Positions 40,631 through 49,469 are shown, counted from the stretch's first letter. The stretch: DNA of 56,045 nucleotides from Panacagrimonas sp. (GCF_020697055.1 NZ_JAJFBP010000039.1:1-56045), one strand, 5' to 3'. Translations and numbers: made by a program. The notes: generated from the letters alone by a model not told the origin.

Positions 40631-41463
40631 GCGGCCGCTCGCAGGATCGGCGCGGCCACGCTGCGCGCGCGATCGAGTTCGATCAGCAGGTCTCCGAGCG
40701 GCGGGATGCGATCGTCGCGCTCGATCATCGTGGACACGGGTCCCAGCCGGCGCATCGCGTGCGCATACAGATCCCACACCGCCTCGCACACCGGCGCGTC
40801 GTGCGTGTCGATGATCACGGGGCCCGAATCGTCGTGGCCTGCGAGATGGATCTGCTGCACGCGACCGGCCGGTACGCCGTCGATGTAGACGCGCGGATCG
40901 AACCCGTGATTGCGGCCGCTGACGTAGACGTTGTTGACGTCCAGCAGCAGCAGGCAGTCCGCGCGCTCGGCGATGGCACCCAGGAATTCCCACTCGGGCA
41001 TTTCGGATTGGCGATAGCTGACGTAGCTGGAGACGTTCTCGAGCACCAGGCGCCGGCCGAGAAAATCCTGCACCCGCCGCACGCGATCGACGACGTGCGC
41101 GATCGCGTCCTCGGTGTGGACCAGCGGCATCAGGTCGTGCAGTTGTGCGCCGTCGACACCGGTCCAGCACAGGTGATCGGAGATCCACGCCGGCTCGATG
41201 GAGTCGGCAAGGCGCTTCAGGGCCTTCAGGTAATCGGGGTTCAGCGGGTCGACGCTGCCGATGTTCAGCGACACACCGTGCATGACCATCGGAAATCTTT
41301 CGCGCAACCGGTGGAGGTAATGCAGCGGCTTGCCGCCTTCGACCATGTAGTTCTCGGACAGGATCTCCAGCCAGTCGACGGTCGGGTCGCCGGCGAGCAT
41401 CTCGTCGTAGTGCTCGACCCGAAGGCCGAGGCCGAATCCCAGCGAAGGCGTGGTGCGCGACAT
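40627..41463 (-). CDS. bufB: MNIO-family (DUF692) peptide-modifying enzyme BufB
   Basis: This 278-residue TIM-barrel enzyme of the DUF692 family has VDWLEILSENYMVEGGKPL, MHGVSLNIGSVDPLN (iron-ligand His), ISDHLCWTG, PLVHTEDAIAHV, LVLENVSSYV, LLLDVNNVYVSGRNHGFDP and QIHLAGHDDSG. These supply the conserved His/Asp/Glu ligands of a multinuclear iron centre. MNIOs oxidise cysteines of ribosomal peptides, for example to thiooxazoles; the substrate here is the bufA2 product encoded just upstream. Confidence 0.92.
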   Translation of the reverse strand: MSRTTPSLGFGLGLRVEHYDEMLAGDPTVDWLEILSENYMVEGGKPLHYLHRLRERFPMVMHGVSLNIGSVDPLNPDYLKALKRLADSIEPAWISDHLCWTGVDGAQLHDLMPLVHTEDAIAHVVDRVRRVQDFLGRRLVLENVSSYVSYRQSEMPEWEFLGAIAERADCLLLLDVNNVYVSGRNHGFDPRVYIDGVPAGRVQQIHLAGHDDSGPVIIDTHDAPVCEAVWDLYAHAMRRLGPVSTMIERDDRIPPLGDLLIELDRARSVAAPILRAAA

Positions 41464-41523
41464 GGTGCAAGGTGCCGAAGCTGCGGCCCGGGACGCTCCG
41501 GCCCCGGGCCGCGAGCGCCGGGG

Positions 41524-41787
41524 TTACGACTTGGCTGCCGCGGCCTTCTGCGCCGCTTCGCACTCGGCCTTGGACTTCTGCATCGTCATGCCGTGGCCCT
41601 TGCAGGCGTTCTGGCCCTTGCAGGCGTTCGTGGCGGTCTTGCATGCACCGTGTCCCTTGCAGGCGGAGGACTTCTCGCACTTCACCTCCGCTTCATCGGC
41701 GGCGTAGGCGGTGCTGACGGCGGTGGTCAGGAACAGGCTCGCGGCGGCGGTGGCCAGCGCGAAGGCGGTCTTGCGGGTTGCGTTCAT
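41524..41787 (-). CDS. bufA2: BufA2-type Cys-rich bufferin precursor
   Basis: This 87-residue peptide has a signal sequence (KTAFALATAAASLFLTTAVSTAYA) followed by a Cys/Lys/Gly core with repeated ACKG and CKGHG units: cysteines in KCEKSS, ACKGHGACKT, ACKGQNACKG and AECEA, six in all. Bufferins are periplasmic copper-binding RiPPs whose cysteines are modified by the MNIO BufB with BufC. An excellent AAAGGAG lies before the ATG. The gene is first in bufA2-bufB-bufC and divergent from doxX. Confidence 0.88.
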   Translation of the reverse strand: MNATRKTAFALATAAASLFLTTAVSTAYAADEAEVKCEKSSACKGHGACKTATNACKGQNACKGHGMTMQKSKAECEAAQKAAAAKS

Positions 41788-41899
41788 GGGGATGTCTCCT
41801 TTTTCGGGTTCTGGATGGTTGGCCGCGGCGAGGACCGCCTCGACGGGACGCATCCTGCGCCCGCGTCAAAGGCCGATCTGCGCGCGGGCGTACCGAATC

Positions 41900-41937
41900 C
41901 ATGTCCGAGCGTCTCGCGCCTGGAACGCGCGGACATG
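41900..41937. promoter_or_regulatory. CATGTCCG inverted repeat in the bufA2/doxX gap
   Basis: CATGTCCG (41900-41907) and CGGACATG (41930-41937) are perfect 8-bp arms 22 nt apart, in the 228-bp divergent gap between bufA2 and doxX. The same octamer occurs twice upstream of the AraC gene, suggesting operator sites for that regulator or another shared one. Confidence 0.5.
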
Positions 41938-42015
41938 AAACAGGGACGGCGGGAGGAAGGCAGGGCCGGGGGCGATCACGACAATGCGTTCGCACCATCA
42001 ACCCGGGAGTGTGCG

Positions 42016-42534
42016 ATGAAGTTCCTCTACCGCTGGCTGTTCCAATGGCCCGAGAGCGTGGCCGCCCATCTCACCTGGCTCGCGCCGCTGTTCGCGCGCA
42101 TCGTCTGCGGCTGGGTGTTCATGTGGACGGGCTGGGCCAAGCTGCAAAACCTGCCCCAGATCACCGAGAACTTCATCTCATGGGGCATCCCGTTCCCGCA
42201 CTTCTTCACGCCGTTCGTCTCGGGCGTGGAGTGCTTCGGCGGACTGTTGCTGATCCTGGGATTGCTGACGCGCATCTCGGCCGGCGCGCTGGGCGTGACG
42301 ATGATCGTGGCGGTGATCTCGGCGCGATGGGGCGACGTCGATTCGCTCGAGACGCTGCTGGGATTCGAGGAGGTGGCGTATCTCGCGCTGTTCCTGTGGC
42401 TGGCGATCGCCGGCGCGGGAGCCGTGTCGGTCGATCACCTGATCAAGCGCGCTCAGGCCGGTGGCGCGGATCAGCCGGCGGATTCCTCGTCGTCGCTGCC
42501 TTCGTCGATGAGCCCGGCGCGGCGGCGCACCTGA
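42016..42534 (+). CDS. DoxX family membrane protein
   Basis: This 172-residue protein has four transmembrane helices. DoxX features are LAPLFARIVCGWVFMWTGWAKLQNLPQI, FTPFVSGVECFGGLLLILGLLTRISAGALG and EEVAYLALFLWLAIAGAG. DoxX members are common in bufferin and other MNIO clusters (the bufD position), where they are thought to supply redox function in the membrane. It is divergent from bufA2. Its last 64 nt overlap the convergent AraC gene, making the Ser-rich tail uncertain in function. CGGGAG precedes the start. Confidence 0.88.
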   Translation: MKFLYRWLFQWPESVAAHLTWLAPLFARIVCGWVFMWTGWAKLQNLPQITENFISWGIPFPHFFTPFVSGVECFGGLLLILGLLTRISAGALGVTMIVAVISARWGDVDSLETLLGFEEVAYLALFLWLAIAGAGAVSVDHLIKRAQAGGADQPADSSSSLPSSMSPARRRT

Positions 42535-43457
42535 CCGGGGCCGACGCCCGTGACGCGCTTGAATGCGCGTCGAAAAGCCGCCTCGGTCTGGTAGCCGAGG
42601 CGGTCGGCGATCGCCGCGACCGACATGCGCGGTTCGGTCAGCAGGCGCTTGGCCTCCATCATCCGCCACTGCGTCAGGTATTCGATCGGGCCGGTGCCGA
42701 GCACGTCGCCGAAATGCTTGGCGAACGCCGTGCGCGACATGTTGGCGATGTCGGCCAGCGACGCCACGCTCCAGTCGTGGCCCGGCTTGCTGTGCAGCGC
42801 CTCGAGCGCGCGCGACAGCCGTGGATCGTAGAGCGCCGCGAGCAGGCCGCGGCGTTCGGCGGCGTGTTCGATGTAGTGGCGCACCGCCATGACGAACAGC
42901 GTGTCGGCCATCTTGTCGATCACCGTGCGCGAGCCGAACGAGGTGCTGCGCGCCTCGTACAGCATCAGCTGCGCCAGCTGCCGGAACTGCATGCCGCTTT
43001 CCTGCTCGCGCACGACCAGGCAGGACGGCAGCGCATCGATGATCGCGTTGCGCTTGCCGGTGGCGAACGAGAACTCGCCGCACAGCATGCTGGTGAAGCG
43101 CGTCTCGGGCGGCGAGCGCGGGTCCGCCGATGCGGCGAGCAGGTGCGCGGCGCCGTCGGGGAACAGCACGAGGTCGCCCGCCGCCAGGCGCACGGGCTGC
43201 GGCAGCGCATTGCTGCGAACCCAGCACACGCCGCTGTCGATCAGATGGAACGTGCCGAACTCGGTGGCGGGCTCCGGGTCGGTCCAGTTGTCGCAATAGC
43301 TGGCGCTGGTGCTGATCCGTGCGTGCAGTTGATTGGCGCGCAGCACCGCAGAGAACACGGCCTCACCCGATTCGCCGAGTATCGAGCTCATCGGAGTGAC
43401 GACCGCTCGTCCGTCGGGCCGGGCACCGACGCAGTGGCGCGTGGTGGGCTCTTCCAT
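42471..43457 (-). CDS. AraC family regulator with cupin sensor domain
   Basis: This 328-residue protein has an N-terminal cupin-type domain (GTFHLIDSGVCWVRS, VRLAAGDLVLFPDGAAHLL, TRFTSMLCGEFSF), then a C-terminal AraC double helix-turn-helix (WSVASLADIANMSRTAFAKHFGDVLGTGPIEYLTQWRMMEAKRLL, SVAAIADRLGYQTEAAFRRAFKRVTGVGPGQVRR). Cysteines in the cupin might sense metal or oxidant, which is speculation. An alternative start at 43391 (MSSILGESG) fits the usual family N-terminus. Direct CATGTCCG repeats upstream suggest autoregulation and control of buf/doxX. Confidence 0.88.
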   Translation of the reverse strand: MEEPTTRHCVGARPDGRAVVTPMSSILGESGEAVFSAVLRANQLHARISTSASYCDNWTDPEPATEFGTFHLIDSGVCWVRSNALPQPVRLAAGDLVLFPDGAAHLLAASADPRSPPETRFTSMLCGEFSFATGKRNAIIDALPSCLVVREQESGMQFRQLAQLMLYEARSTSFGSRTVIDKMADTLFVMAVRHYIEHAAERRGLLAALYDPRLSRALEALHSKPGHDWSVASLADIANMSRTAFAKHFGDVLGTGPIEYLTQWRMMEAKRLLTEPRMSVAAIADRLGYQTEAAFRRAFKRVTGVGPGQVRRRAGLIDEGSDDEESAG

Positions 43458-43489
43458 GTGCCACGGTAGGAAGCCCACCGCGGGCGCGC

Positions 43490-43518
43490 CATGTCCGCGG
43501 GTCCGCGTCTCATGTCCG
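43490..43518. promoter_or_regulatory. Direct CATGTCCG repeats upstream of the AraC gene
   Basis: CATGTCCG occurs at 43490-43497 and 43511-43518, two direct copies spaced 21 nt apart (two helical turns), 33-61 nt before the AraC start. Spacing and orientation are typical for AraC half-sites. The octamer is shared with the bufA2/doxX intergenic repeat. Confidence 0.5.
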
Positions 43519-43537
43519 TGCGTGCGGCGGCGGCCAT

Positions 43538-44926
43538 TCAGCGCGCTCCACTGGTCGTGGTCATCGGCATCTCCAGCGGACGCTCCACGGTCAGCAGCAC
43601 GTTGAGCAGATTGTTCTGGAACGACGGGTTGGCGGTCAGGCGGCTGTGCTCTTCGCAAAGGAAGAACGAGTACGCCAGCGGAAAGAACGCCCAGGTCTGT
43701 CTTGGCACCGCCGGATTGAGGTTGTCCCGCGCCAGCAGGCTGGGCTTGGTCACCTCACCGTCGCCGGGTTCGAACATCAGGCGCGTGTAGTCGATGCCCG
43801 GGCGCGGATGACGGATGTCGTCCGGCGACAGCCGCGTGACCGAATATTCACCTTCGGGCTCGATCAGCAGGCGCGCCGGCGTGGGCGTGCAGTCGCCGCC
43901 GAACACGACCAGCTTTTCCGGTGACTCCTTCAGCTCGCGCGTCAGCGACCAGGTGAAGCGGCGCGCGCGTTCGAGGCGTTTGCCGAAGAAGCGCTGCAGC
44001 GTGTCCAGGTAGTCGGCGCCCATGCTGTCGCGGATCCGCGCGGCACGGCCTGCGTCGAAGACCGACCATCCGTAGCCTTCCCAGACCTCCTGGTTGAACA
44101 GGTCCAGGTCCAGCGGTTGACCGTCGACGCTGACCAGCCAGGTGCTCGCCGGATGCGGGAACAGTTCGTAGATGCTCGGCATCGTCGCCAGGACCTCCGG
44201 CGGCACGCGCTTGAGGCCGACGGCGGCGCCGTCGAGAAACGAGTGCAGCGAGGACGCCGATCCGAGGTTGGGGGTGCCGAGCAGGATCACGTTGCGAACC
44301 TTGCGCGCGCCGTCGAAGTTGATCGCGAGCTCGTTGGAATCGAGCACGTCCTGCGTGCCGTAGCGCAGGAAGTAGCGCGTGACCAGTCCACCCATCGAGT
44401 GGGCGATGATGTCGACGCGAAGCTCCGGGTCGTCGTGGTCGCGACGGATCTGTTCGACCAGCGCGTCGAGCCTGCGCGCCGTGACGACGTTGTCCTGGCG
44501 CCAGTCGTAGGCGAAGACGTAGTAGCGACGCAGCGAGTCGCGCACGGCGGTGCCGGGCCGAGTGGCGTGGAAGCCGCCGTACTGCTCCAGCGTCCTGAGG
44601 ATCTCGCCGTAGAAATCGAGCCCGAGCGCGCCGCGGAACAGGTCGTACGCCTCGACGTCGTCCGGAACCGGTTCGAGCGTGCGCGGATCGATCTTCAGCG
44701 CCAGGTCGCCCTTGGACGTGAAGGCCAGGTGCCAGATCGAGCCGGGCCACAGTTCCTCGCCGGTGTCCTTGTGGCGCAGGCGCGAACCCATGATCCCGGG
44801 AATGACGATGACGGGCGGCTGGTGCGCCGTGGAGGGACCGAAGTCGTAGAGCTGGTGAAAATCAGGGCGCGGCGCCGCGCTGCAGGCACCCAGGACGACC
44901 AGGATCGATAACGTCATCCAGCGCAT
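43538..44926 (-). CDS. LCAT-like alpha/beta-hydrolase lipoprotein
   Basis: This 462-residue protein has a lipobox (LGAC, C15), so it is probably a lipoprotein of the envelope. The LCAT/PDAT family features are VIVIPGIMGSRLRHKDTGEELWPG, YYVFAYDWRQDN, the nucleophile elbow IIAHSMGGLVTRYFL (S177), and VILLGTPNLGSASSL. Such enzymes hydrolyse or transfer acyl groups of lipids. The likely catalytic Asp/His are in the C-terminal half (FGGDCTP, GDGEVTKPSLL) but the His is not clearly assignable by eye. Confidence 0.85.
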   Translation of the reverse strand: MRWMTLSILVVLGACSAAPRPDFHQLYDFGPSTAHQPPVIVIPGIMGSRLRHKDTGEELWPGSIWHLAFTSKGDLALKIDPRTLEPVPDDVEAYDLFRGALGLDFYGEILRTLEQYGGFHATRPGTAVRDSLRRYYVFAYDWRQDNVVTARRLDALVEQIRRDHDDPELRVDIIAHSMGGLVTRYFLRYGTQDVLDSNELAINFDGARKVRNVILLGTPNLGSASSLHSFLDGAAVGLKRVPPEVLATMPSIYELFPHPASTWLVSVDGQPLDLDLFNQEVWEGYGWSVFDAGRAARIRDSMGADYLDTLQRFFGKRLERARRFTWSLTRELKESPEKLVVFGGDCTPTPARLLIEPEGEYSVTRLSPDDIRHPRPGIDYTRLMFEPGDGEVTKPSLLARDNLNPAVPRQTWAFFPLAYSFFLCEEHSRLTANPSFQNNLLNVLLTVERPLEMPMTTTSGAR

Positions 44927-45007
44927 GCAGCCCCCAGGCCAACATCCGCAATGCTCAGTCCGCGCAGTCTAGGGCGATCGCGGCCGCAATGGCGGGCCGG
45001 TCGACGC

Positions 45008-45478
45008 TCATAGCCCCAGTTCAGTCAGTCCGGGATGGTCGACCGGCCGGGGCCCGGATCGATCCCAGTGGAACTTGCGGGCCGAAGGCGCGATCGGCAG
45101 GTCGTTGATGCTCGCGTGGCGATAGGCCATCAGGCCGTTGTCGTCGAACTGCCAGTTCTCGTTGCCGTAGGCGCGGAACCAGTTGTCGGAGTCGTCGTGG
45201 TACTCGTACGCGAAGCGCACCGCAATGCGGTTGTCGGTGAACGCCCACAGCTCCTTGATCAGCCGGTAGTCGAGCTCGCGGTTCCACTTGCGGGTGAGGA
45301 AGGCCACGATCTGATCGCGGCCGCTGAAGATCTCGCTGCGATTGCGCCACACGCTGTCCTGCGTGTACGCCAGCGACACGCGCATGGGGTCGCGGCTGTT
45401 CCATCCGTCCTCGGCGCCGCGGACTTTCTGCGCCGCACTTCGGGCGTCGAACGGCGGCAACGGTGGGCGCGGTTCCAT
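45008..45478 (-). CDS. NTF2-fold protein, DUF1348 family
   Basis: This 156-residue protein has the NTF2-like fold and DUF1348 signatures: [65 protein letters not shown] and [35 protein letters not shown]. Family members are cytoplasmic and of unknown function, possibly enzyme-like with a small-molecule pocket. It is probably monocistronic. Confidence 0.88.
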   Translation of the reverse strand: MEPRPPLPPFDARSAAQKVRGAEDGWNSRDPMRVSLAYTQDSVWRNRSEIFSGRDQIVAFLTRKWNRELDYRLIKELWAFTDNRIAVRFAYEYHDDSDNWFRAYGNENWQFDDNGLMAYRHASINDLPIAPSARKFHWDRSGPRPVDHPGLTELGL

Positions 45479-45521
45479 GCGTGCGATTTCCTTTCAGCGT
45501 GAAGCGCCGCAGCTTCTCACA

Positions 45522-46529
45522 TCAGACCCTGGATCGGCGCGGCGCCGGCTTCTTCATCCGCGGCGTGCGTTGCGCCACCTGCACGGTGACGTCGACCAGG
45601 TCGCGCACCGCGTCCACCGGCGGATGATCGCGCAGGCTCGCGATGTAGAGCGTGCGGCTAAGCGGCGGATCCAGCGGTACGGCCACCAGTTCGCCGGCGG
45701 CGATCTGCTCCTCGCACGAACTCGTCGGAAGGATCGTGCACAGCGGCTTGCGCATGACCAGCTTGCGCGACAGCGCGAGGCTGTCCGCCTCGATCTGCGA
45801 CCGCAGCGGGATGTCCTCCGCGGCGAAGTAGTCGCGCAGCAGCGCGCGCGAACCGTTGAGCGCCGCGGGCAGCACGAGATCGAGCTCGCGCAGCTGGGCT
45901 CGCGGCACGTTCTTCTGCCGCGCGACCGGGTGCGATGGCGCGCAGATCACGCAGACCGGTTCGGTGAGCAGCGGCCGCTGCACGATGCGGCCCGGCGGGT
46001 TGGCGAGCGACACCACGGCGCAGTCCACTTCGCCGCCGACGAGCTGGTTCATCACCGAACCGCTGGAGGCCTCGACGGCGCGCACCCGCAGCGTCGGACG
46101 CAGGGCCTGCAGCCGCAGGATGATCTCGGCCATGTACACGTTGGTGAACGTCGGCGGCGCGGCGATGCTCACGCTCTCGGTGAGGCGGTGTGATGCGTCC
46201 TGCAGTTCGGTGAGCGTGCTCGCCATCCGGTGCAGGATGTCCTCGGCATCGCGATACAGGATCTCGCCGAATTCCGTCAGCGTGACGCCGCGCCCATTGC
46301 GCTCGAGCAGCTGCACGCCGAGCTCGGCTTCGAGCTGCTGGATCTGCCGGCTCATCGCCGACTGCGCGACGCCGAGCGCGGCCTCGGCGCCGACGAAGCG
46401 CCCGGTCTTGGCCACGTAATAGAAGTAGAGCAGCCGTCGCGAATCGAGAATTCGATTCGTGCGGGTCGCGCCGTCGTCCGGCTTTCCGCCGCGACGGTTC
46501 GACCGCGTCTTGCTCGGAGTGGCGCGCAT
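45522..46529 (-). CDS. LysR family transcriptional regulator
   Basis: This 335-residue regulator has a basic N-terminal extension (about 1-25), then a LysR winged helix (LDSRRLLYFYYVAKTGRFVGAEAALGVAQSAMSRQIQQLEAELGVQLLERNGRGVTLTEFGEILY) and a periplasmic-binding-type effector domain (SIAAPPTFTNVYMAEIILRLQALRP...). LysR factors often control a divergent operon; here that is the thiolase-DUF35-CoA transferase operon, with a 128-bp shared gap carrying an ATTCCA-N12-TGGAAT box. The inducer is likely a pathway CoA ester or substrate. Confidence 0.9.
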   Translation of the reverse strand: MRATPSKTRSNRRGGKPDDGATRTNRILDSRRLLYFYYVAKTGRFVGAEAALGVAQSAMSRQIQQLEAELGVQLLERNGRGVTLTEFGEILYRDAEDILHRMASTLTELQDASHRLTESVSIAAPPTFTNVYMAEIILRLQALRPTLRVRAVEASSGSVMNQLVGGEVDCAVVSLANPPGRIVQRPLLTEPVCVICAPSHPVARQKNVPRAQLRELDLVLPAALNGSRALLRDYFAAEDIPLRSQIEADSLALSRKLVMRKPLCTILPTSSCEEQIAAGELVAVPLDPPLSRTLYIASLRDHPPVDAVRDLVDVTVQVAQRTPRMKKPAPRRSRV

Positions 46530-46574
46530 GCGGCCGATGTCCTTCGTGCGGGTTCGACCTAATATCGACCCGGT

Positions 46575-46598
46575 ATTCCAGCTATGCAAGAGTGGAAT
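46575..46598. promoter_or_regulatory. Candidate LysR box ATTCCA-N12-TGGAAT
   Basis: The 6-bp arms (46575-46580 and 46593-46598) are a perfect dyad in the gap between LysR and the thiolase operon, 60-83 nt before the thiolase start. Dimensions and location match LysR activation sites. Confidence 0.5.
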
Positions 46599-46657
46599 GG
46601 ATCACCTGGACGCGCCGTTGCGCAGCAGCGGCTCGGGTCCACCGCATCGGAGAGAGG

Positions 46658-47842
46658 ATGACGGTCGTCGAAGGCTCGCGGTCCCGCTGCTGCATCGTCG
46701 GCATCGGGCAGAGCGAGTACACCAAGTGGGGCGGCATCAAGGACCGCAGCCAGTTCCAGGTCACCGCGCAGGCGATCCTGGCGGCGCTGGACGACGCCGG
46801 CCTGCGGCCGGAAGACGTCGACGGCCTGACCTCGTATTCCAACGACAGCAACGAGCCGCACCTGATGCAGGTGGCGCTGGGCATTCCCAAGCTGCGGGTC
46901 GCGGCGATGGTCTGGGGCGGCGCCGGCGGTGGAACCTGCGGCTCGGTTTCGCTGGCGTGTTCGGCGATCGAATCCGGTCGTGCCGACGTGGTCGTGGCGT
47001 ATCGCGGCCTGTGCCAGGGCCAGGCGCGGCGTTTCGGCCGGCACGGCCCGGGCCGCGTCAACGGCAACTTCGTCGATCCGTTCGGATTGATGGCGCCGCC
47101 GCAGATGCTCGCGATGATCGTGCAGCGCTTCATGCACCTGTATCCGATCACCGCCGATCACCTGGCCGAGGTGGCGCTCAACGCGCGCGCCAACGCCAAC
47201 CGCAATCCGCGCGCGGTGATGCACGGCCGGACGCTGACGCGCGAGGACTACTTCGCCGCGCGCTGGATCGCCGAGCCGCTGCGCCTCTACGACTGCTGCC
47301 TGGAAACCGACGGCGCCGCCGCGGTGGTGATCACGTCGCGCCAGCGCGCGCGCGATGCGAAGTCGCGCCCGGTGGAGATCCTCTCGGCGGTGCAGGGCAG
47401 CGGACCGGGATGGGGCAACGGTGCGCTGTCGGGCCACAACATGCCCGACGCCGATTACGCCTCGACCGGCTATCGCACGCTGGCGCCGGATCTCTTCGGC
47501 GCGGCGGGACTGGCGCCCAAGGACATCGACGTGGCGCAGATCTACGACCACTTCTCCGGCATGGTGCTGATGGCGCTCGAGGACCTCGGCTTCTGCGGCA
47601 AGGGCGAAAGCGGTGCGTTCGTCGCCTCGGGCGCGATCCGCTGGCCCGACGGCGATCTGCCGCTGAACACCTCCGGCGGCCAGCTCTCCGAGGCCTACGT
47701 GCACGGCATGAACCTGATCGTCGAGGGCGTGCGCCAGATGCGCGGCACGTCCACATCACAGGTGAAGGATGCGCGGACCTGCCTGGTCACCGGCGGGCTC
47801 GGGGTTGCGCCGTCGAGCGCGATCATTCTGGGGAGGACGTGA
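46658..47842 (+). CDS. Ltp2-like thiolase-family protein (probable aldolase subunit)
   Basis: This 394-residue protein has the thiolase fold but Ltp-type signatures: CCIVGIGQSEYTKWGG, YDHFSGMVLMALEDLGFCGKGESGAFV and LPLNTSGGQLSEAYVHGMNLIVEGVRQMRG. The GHP of true thiolases is absent (YVHG instead). Ltp2-type proteins pair with DUF35 proteins to form retro-aldolases that cleave steroid side-chain CoA esters. The next gene (overlapping TGATG) is a DUF35 protein, so this is the likely reaction class. GGAGAGAGG precedes the start. Confidence 0.88.
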   Translation: MTVVEGSRSRCCIVGIGQSEYTKWGGIKDRSQFQVTAQAILAALDDAGLRPEDVDGLTSYSNDSNEPHLMQVALGIPKLRVAAMVWGGAGGGTCGSVSLACSAIESGRADVVVAYRGLCQGQARRFGRHGPGRVNGNFVDPFGLMAPPQMLAMIVQRFMHLYPITADHLAEVALNARANANRNPRAVMHGRTLTREDYFAARWIAEPLRLYDCCLETDGAAAVVITSRQRARDAKSRPVEILSAVQGSGPGWGNGALSGHNMPDADYASTGYRTLAPDLFGAAGLAPKDIDVAQIYDHFSGMVLMALEDLGFCGKGESGAFVASGAIRWPDGDLPLNTSGGQLSEAYVHGMNLIVEGVRQMRGTSTSQVKDARTCLVTGGLGVAPSSAIILGRT

Positions 47843-48279
47843 TGGCCTGGTTCTCGCCCGACATGCCGCGGCCGTCTCCGAACATGGACGACGCCGGATT
47901 CTGGGAAGGCTGCGCCGCACGACGCCTGCGCTTCCAGTACTGCGCGCAGTGCGCCACCGCACGCCATCCACCGACGCCGATCTGTCCGGCCTGCCGCGGC
48001 ACCGAGGTGCGGTGGCAGGAGGCGCCGGCGCAGGCCGAGGTCTACACCTACACCGTCATCCACTACGCGGCGCATCCGGCCGTGAACGTGCGGTTGCCGT
48101 ACGTGGCGGCGGTGGTGACCTTCGCCGGCGTCGACGGCGTACGCCTGGTCAGCAACATCACCGACTGCGAAGCGTCCGCCGTGAAGATCGGCATGCCGGT
48201 GCAGCTGTGGTGGGACGACCTCGGCGACGGAATGTTCGTGCCGCGCTTCGCGCCGCCCGGGGCCAGGCGATCGGCATGA
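47842..48279 (+). CDS. DUF35 OB-fold protein with zinc ribbon
   Basis: This 145-residue protein has the rubredoxin-like zinc ribbon CAQCATARHPPTPICPAC (C34, C37, C48, C51) followed by an OB-fold (VYTYTVIHYAAHPAVNVRLPYVAAVVTF, VKIGMPVQLWWDDLGDG). DUF35 proteins bind acyl-CoA and act as subunits of Ltp-type aldolases or thiolases. The start overlaps the thiolase stop as TGATG, and its own stop overlaps the CoA transferase start (ATGA), so they are tightly coupled. Confidence 0.92.
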   Translation: MAWFSPDMPRPSPNMDDAGFWEGCAARRLRFQYCAQCATARHPPTPICPACRGTEVRWQEAPAQAEVYTYTVIHYAAHPAVNVRLPYVAAVVTFAGVDGVRLVSNITDCEASAVKIGMPVQLWWDDLGDGMFVPRFAPPGARRSA

Positions 48280-49469
48280 GCGGCCTGCTCGCCGGCATCC
48301 GTGTGCTGGATCTGGGCACGATGATCGCGGGCCCGGTCGCCGCGACGCTGCTCGCGGATTTCGGCGCCGAGGTGATCAAGGTGGAGCAGCCGCAGGGCGG
48401 CGACACGATCCGCAGCAACGGCCCGATCGTCGACGGCCAGAGCCTGTGGTGGAACGTCGAGGGGCGCAACAAGCGTTCGATCACGCTCGATCTGCGTGTG
48501 CCCGAAGGCCAGGCGCTGCTGCGCCGGCTCGTGGAGAAGGCCGACGTGCTGGTCGAGAACTTCCGGCCCGGAACGCTCGATCGATGGGGCCTGGGCTATC
48601 CGGCGCTGCAGGCGATCAATCCGCGCCTGGTGATGCTCAGCGTGTCGGGCTACGGGCAGACCGGACCCAACGCGCAACGTGCGGCCTACGATCGCATCGC
48701 GCTGGCCTTCGCCGGATTCCTGCACATCACCGGTGAGCCCGACGGCCCGCCGTTGCGGCCGGGAACGGCGGTGGCCGACTATCTCGGCGCGTTGATGGGC
48801 GCGTTCTCGATCATGCTGGCGCTCTACCACCGCGATGCGCGGGACGGCCAGGGCCAGTACATCGACCTGGCGCTGTTCGAGGCCGTGTTCCGGTTCTCCG
48901 ACGTGCTGATCACCGCCTACGACAAGCTCGGCGTCGTGCGACAGCGGCGCGGCAATCTCCACTTCGCGGCGGCGCCGGGCAACCACTTCAGGACGCAGGA
49001 CGGCCGCTACCTGGTGCTGACGGTCTCCAACGACGGCGTCTTTCGCCGGCTGTGCGAGGCGATGGAGCGGCCCGAACTCCTGGCCGATCCCCGCTTCACG
49101 TCGCACGCGCTGCGCTGGCAGCACATCGACGACATCAACGCCGTGGTCGGGAACTGGATCGGCGGCCAGCCGGTGCCCGACATCTGCGCGCGACTCGATC
49201 GCCACGGACTGGCGTATTCGCTGGTGTATTCGGCGGCCGACATCGCGGTGGATCCGCACTATGCCGCGCGCGAAACGATCGCGACGGTGGCCACGCGCCT
49301 GCTGGGCGATCTGAAGATGCCCGCGCCGCAACCGCGGATGAGCGCCACGCCCGCGGCGCCGCTGCGTCCCGCGCCGGACCTCGGCCAGGACACCGACGCG
49401 GTCCTGCGTGAGTTGCTCGGCATGGAGCGCGGCGACATCGATCGGCTGAAAGAGGCAGGCGTCGTATGA
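48276..49469 (+). CDS. Class III CoA transferase (CaiB/Frc family)
   Basis: This 397-residue enzyme has the LLAGIRVLDLGTMIAGPVAATLLADFGAEVIKVEQP start, the catalytic Asp in GTAVADYLGALMG (D168), NKRSITLDLRVPEGQALL and RPGTLDRWGLGYPALQ. It probably activates the pathway acid to its CoA ester for cleavage by the thiolase/DUF35 pair. It is the third gene of the six-gene operon and overlaps both neighbours at ATGA. Another family member is at 8758. Confidence 0.92.
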   Translation: MSGLLAGIRVLDLGTMIAGPVAATLLADFGAEVIKVEQPQGGDTIRSNGPIVDGQSLWWNVEGRNKRSITLDLRVPEGQALLRRLVEKADVLVENFRPGTLDRWGLGYPALQAINPRLVMLSVSGYGQTGPNAQRAAYDRIALAFAGFLHITGEPDGPPLRPGTAVADYLGALMGAFSIMLALYHRDARDGQGQYIDLALFEAVFRFSDVLITAYDKLGVVRQRRGNLHFAAAPGNHFRTQDGRYLVLTVSNDGVFRRLCEAMERPELLADPRFTSHALRWQHIDDINAVVGNWIGGQPVPDICARLDRHGLAYSLVYSAADIAVDPHYAARETIATVATRLLGDLKMPAPQPRMSATPAAPLRPAPDLGQDTDAVLRELLGMERGDIDRLKEAGVV

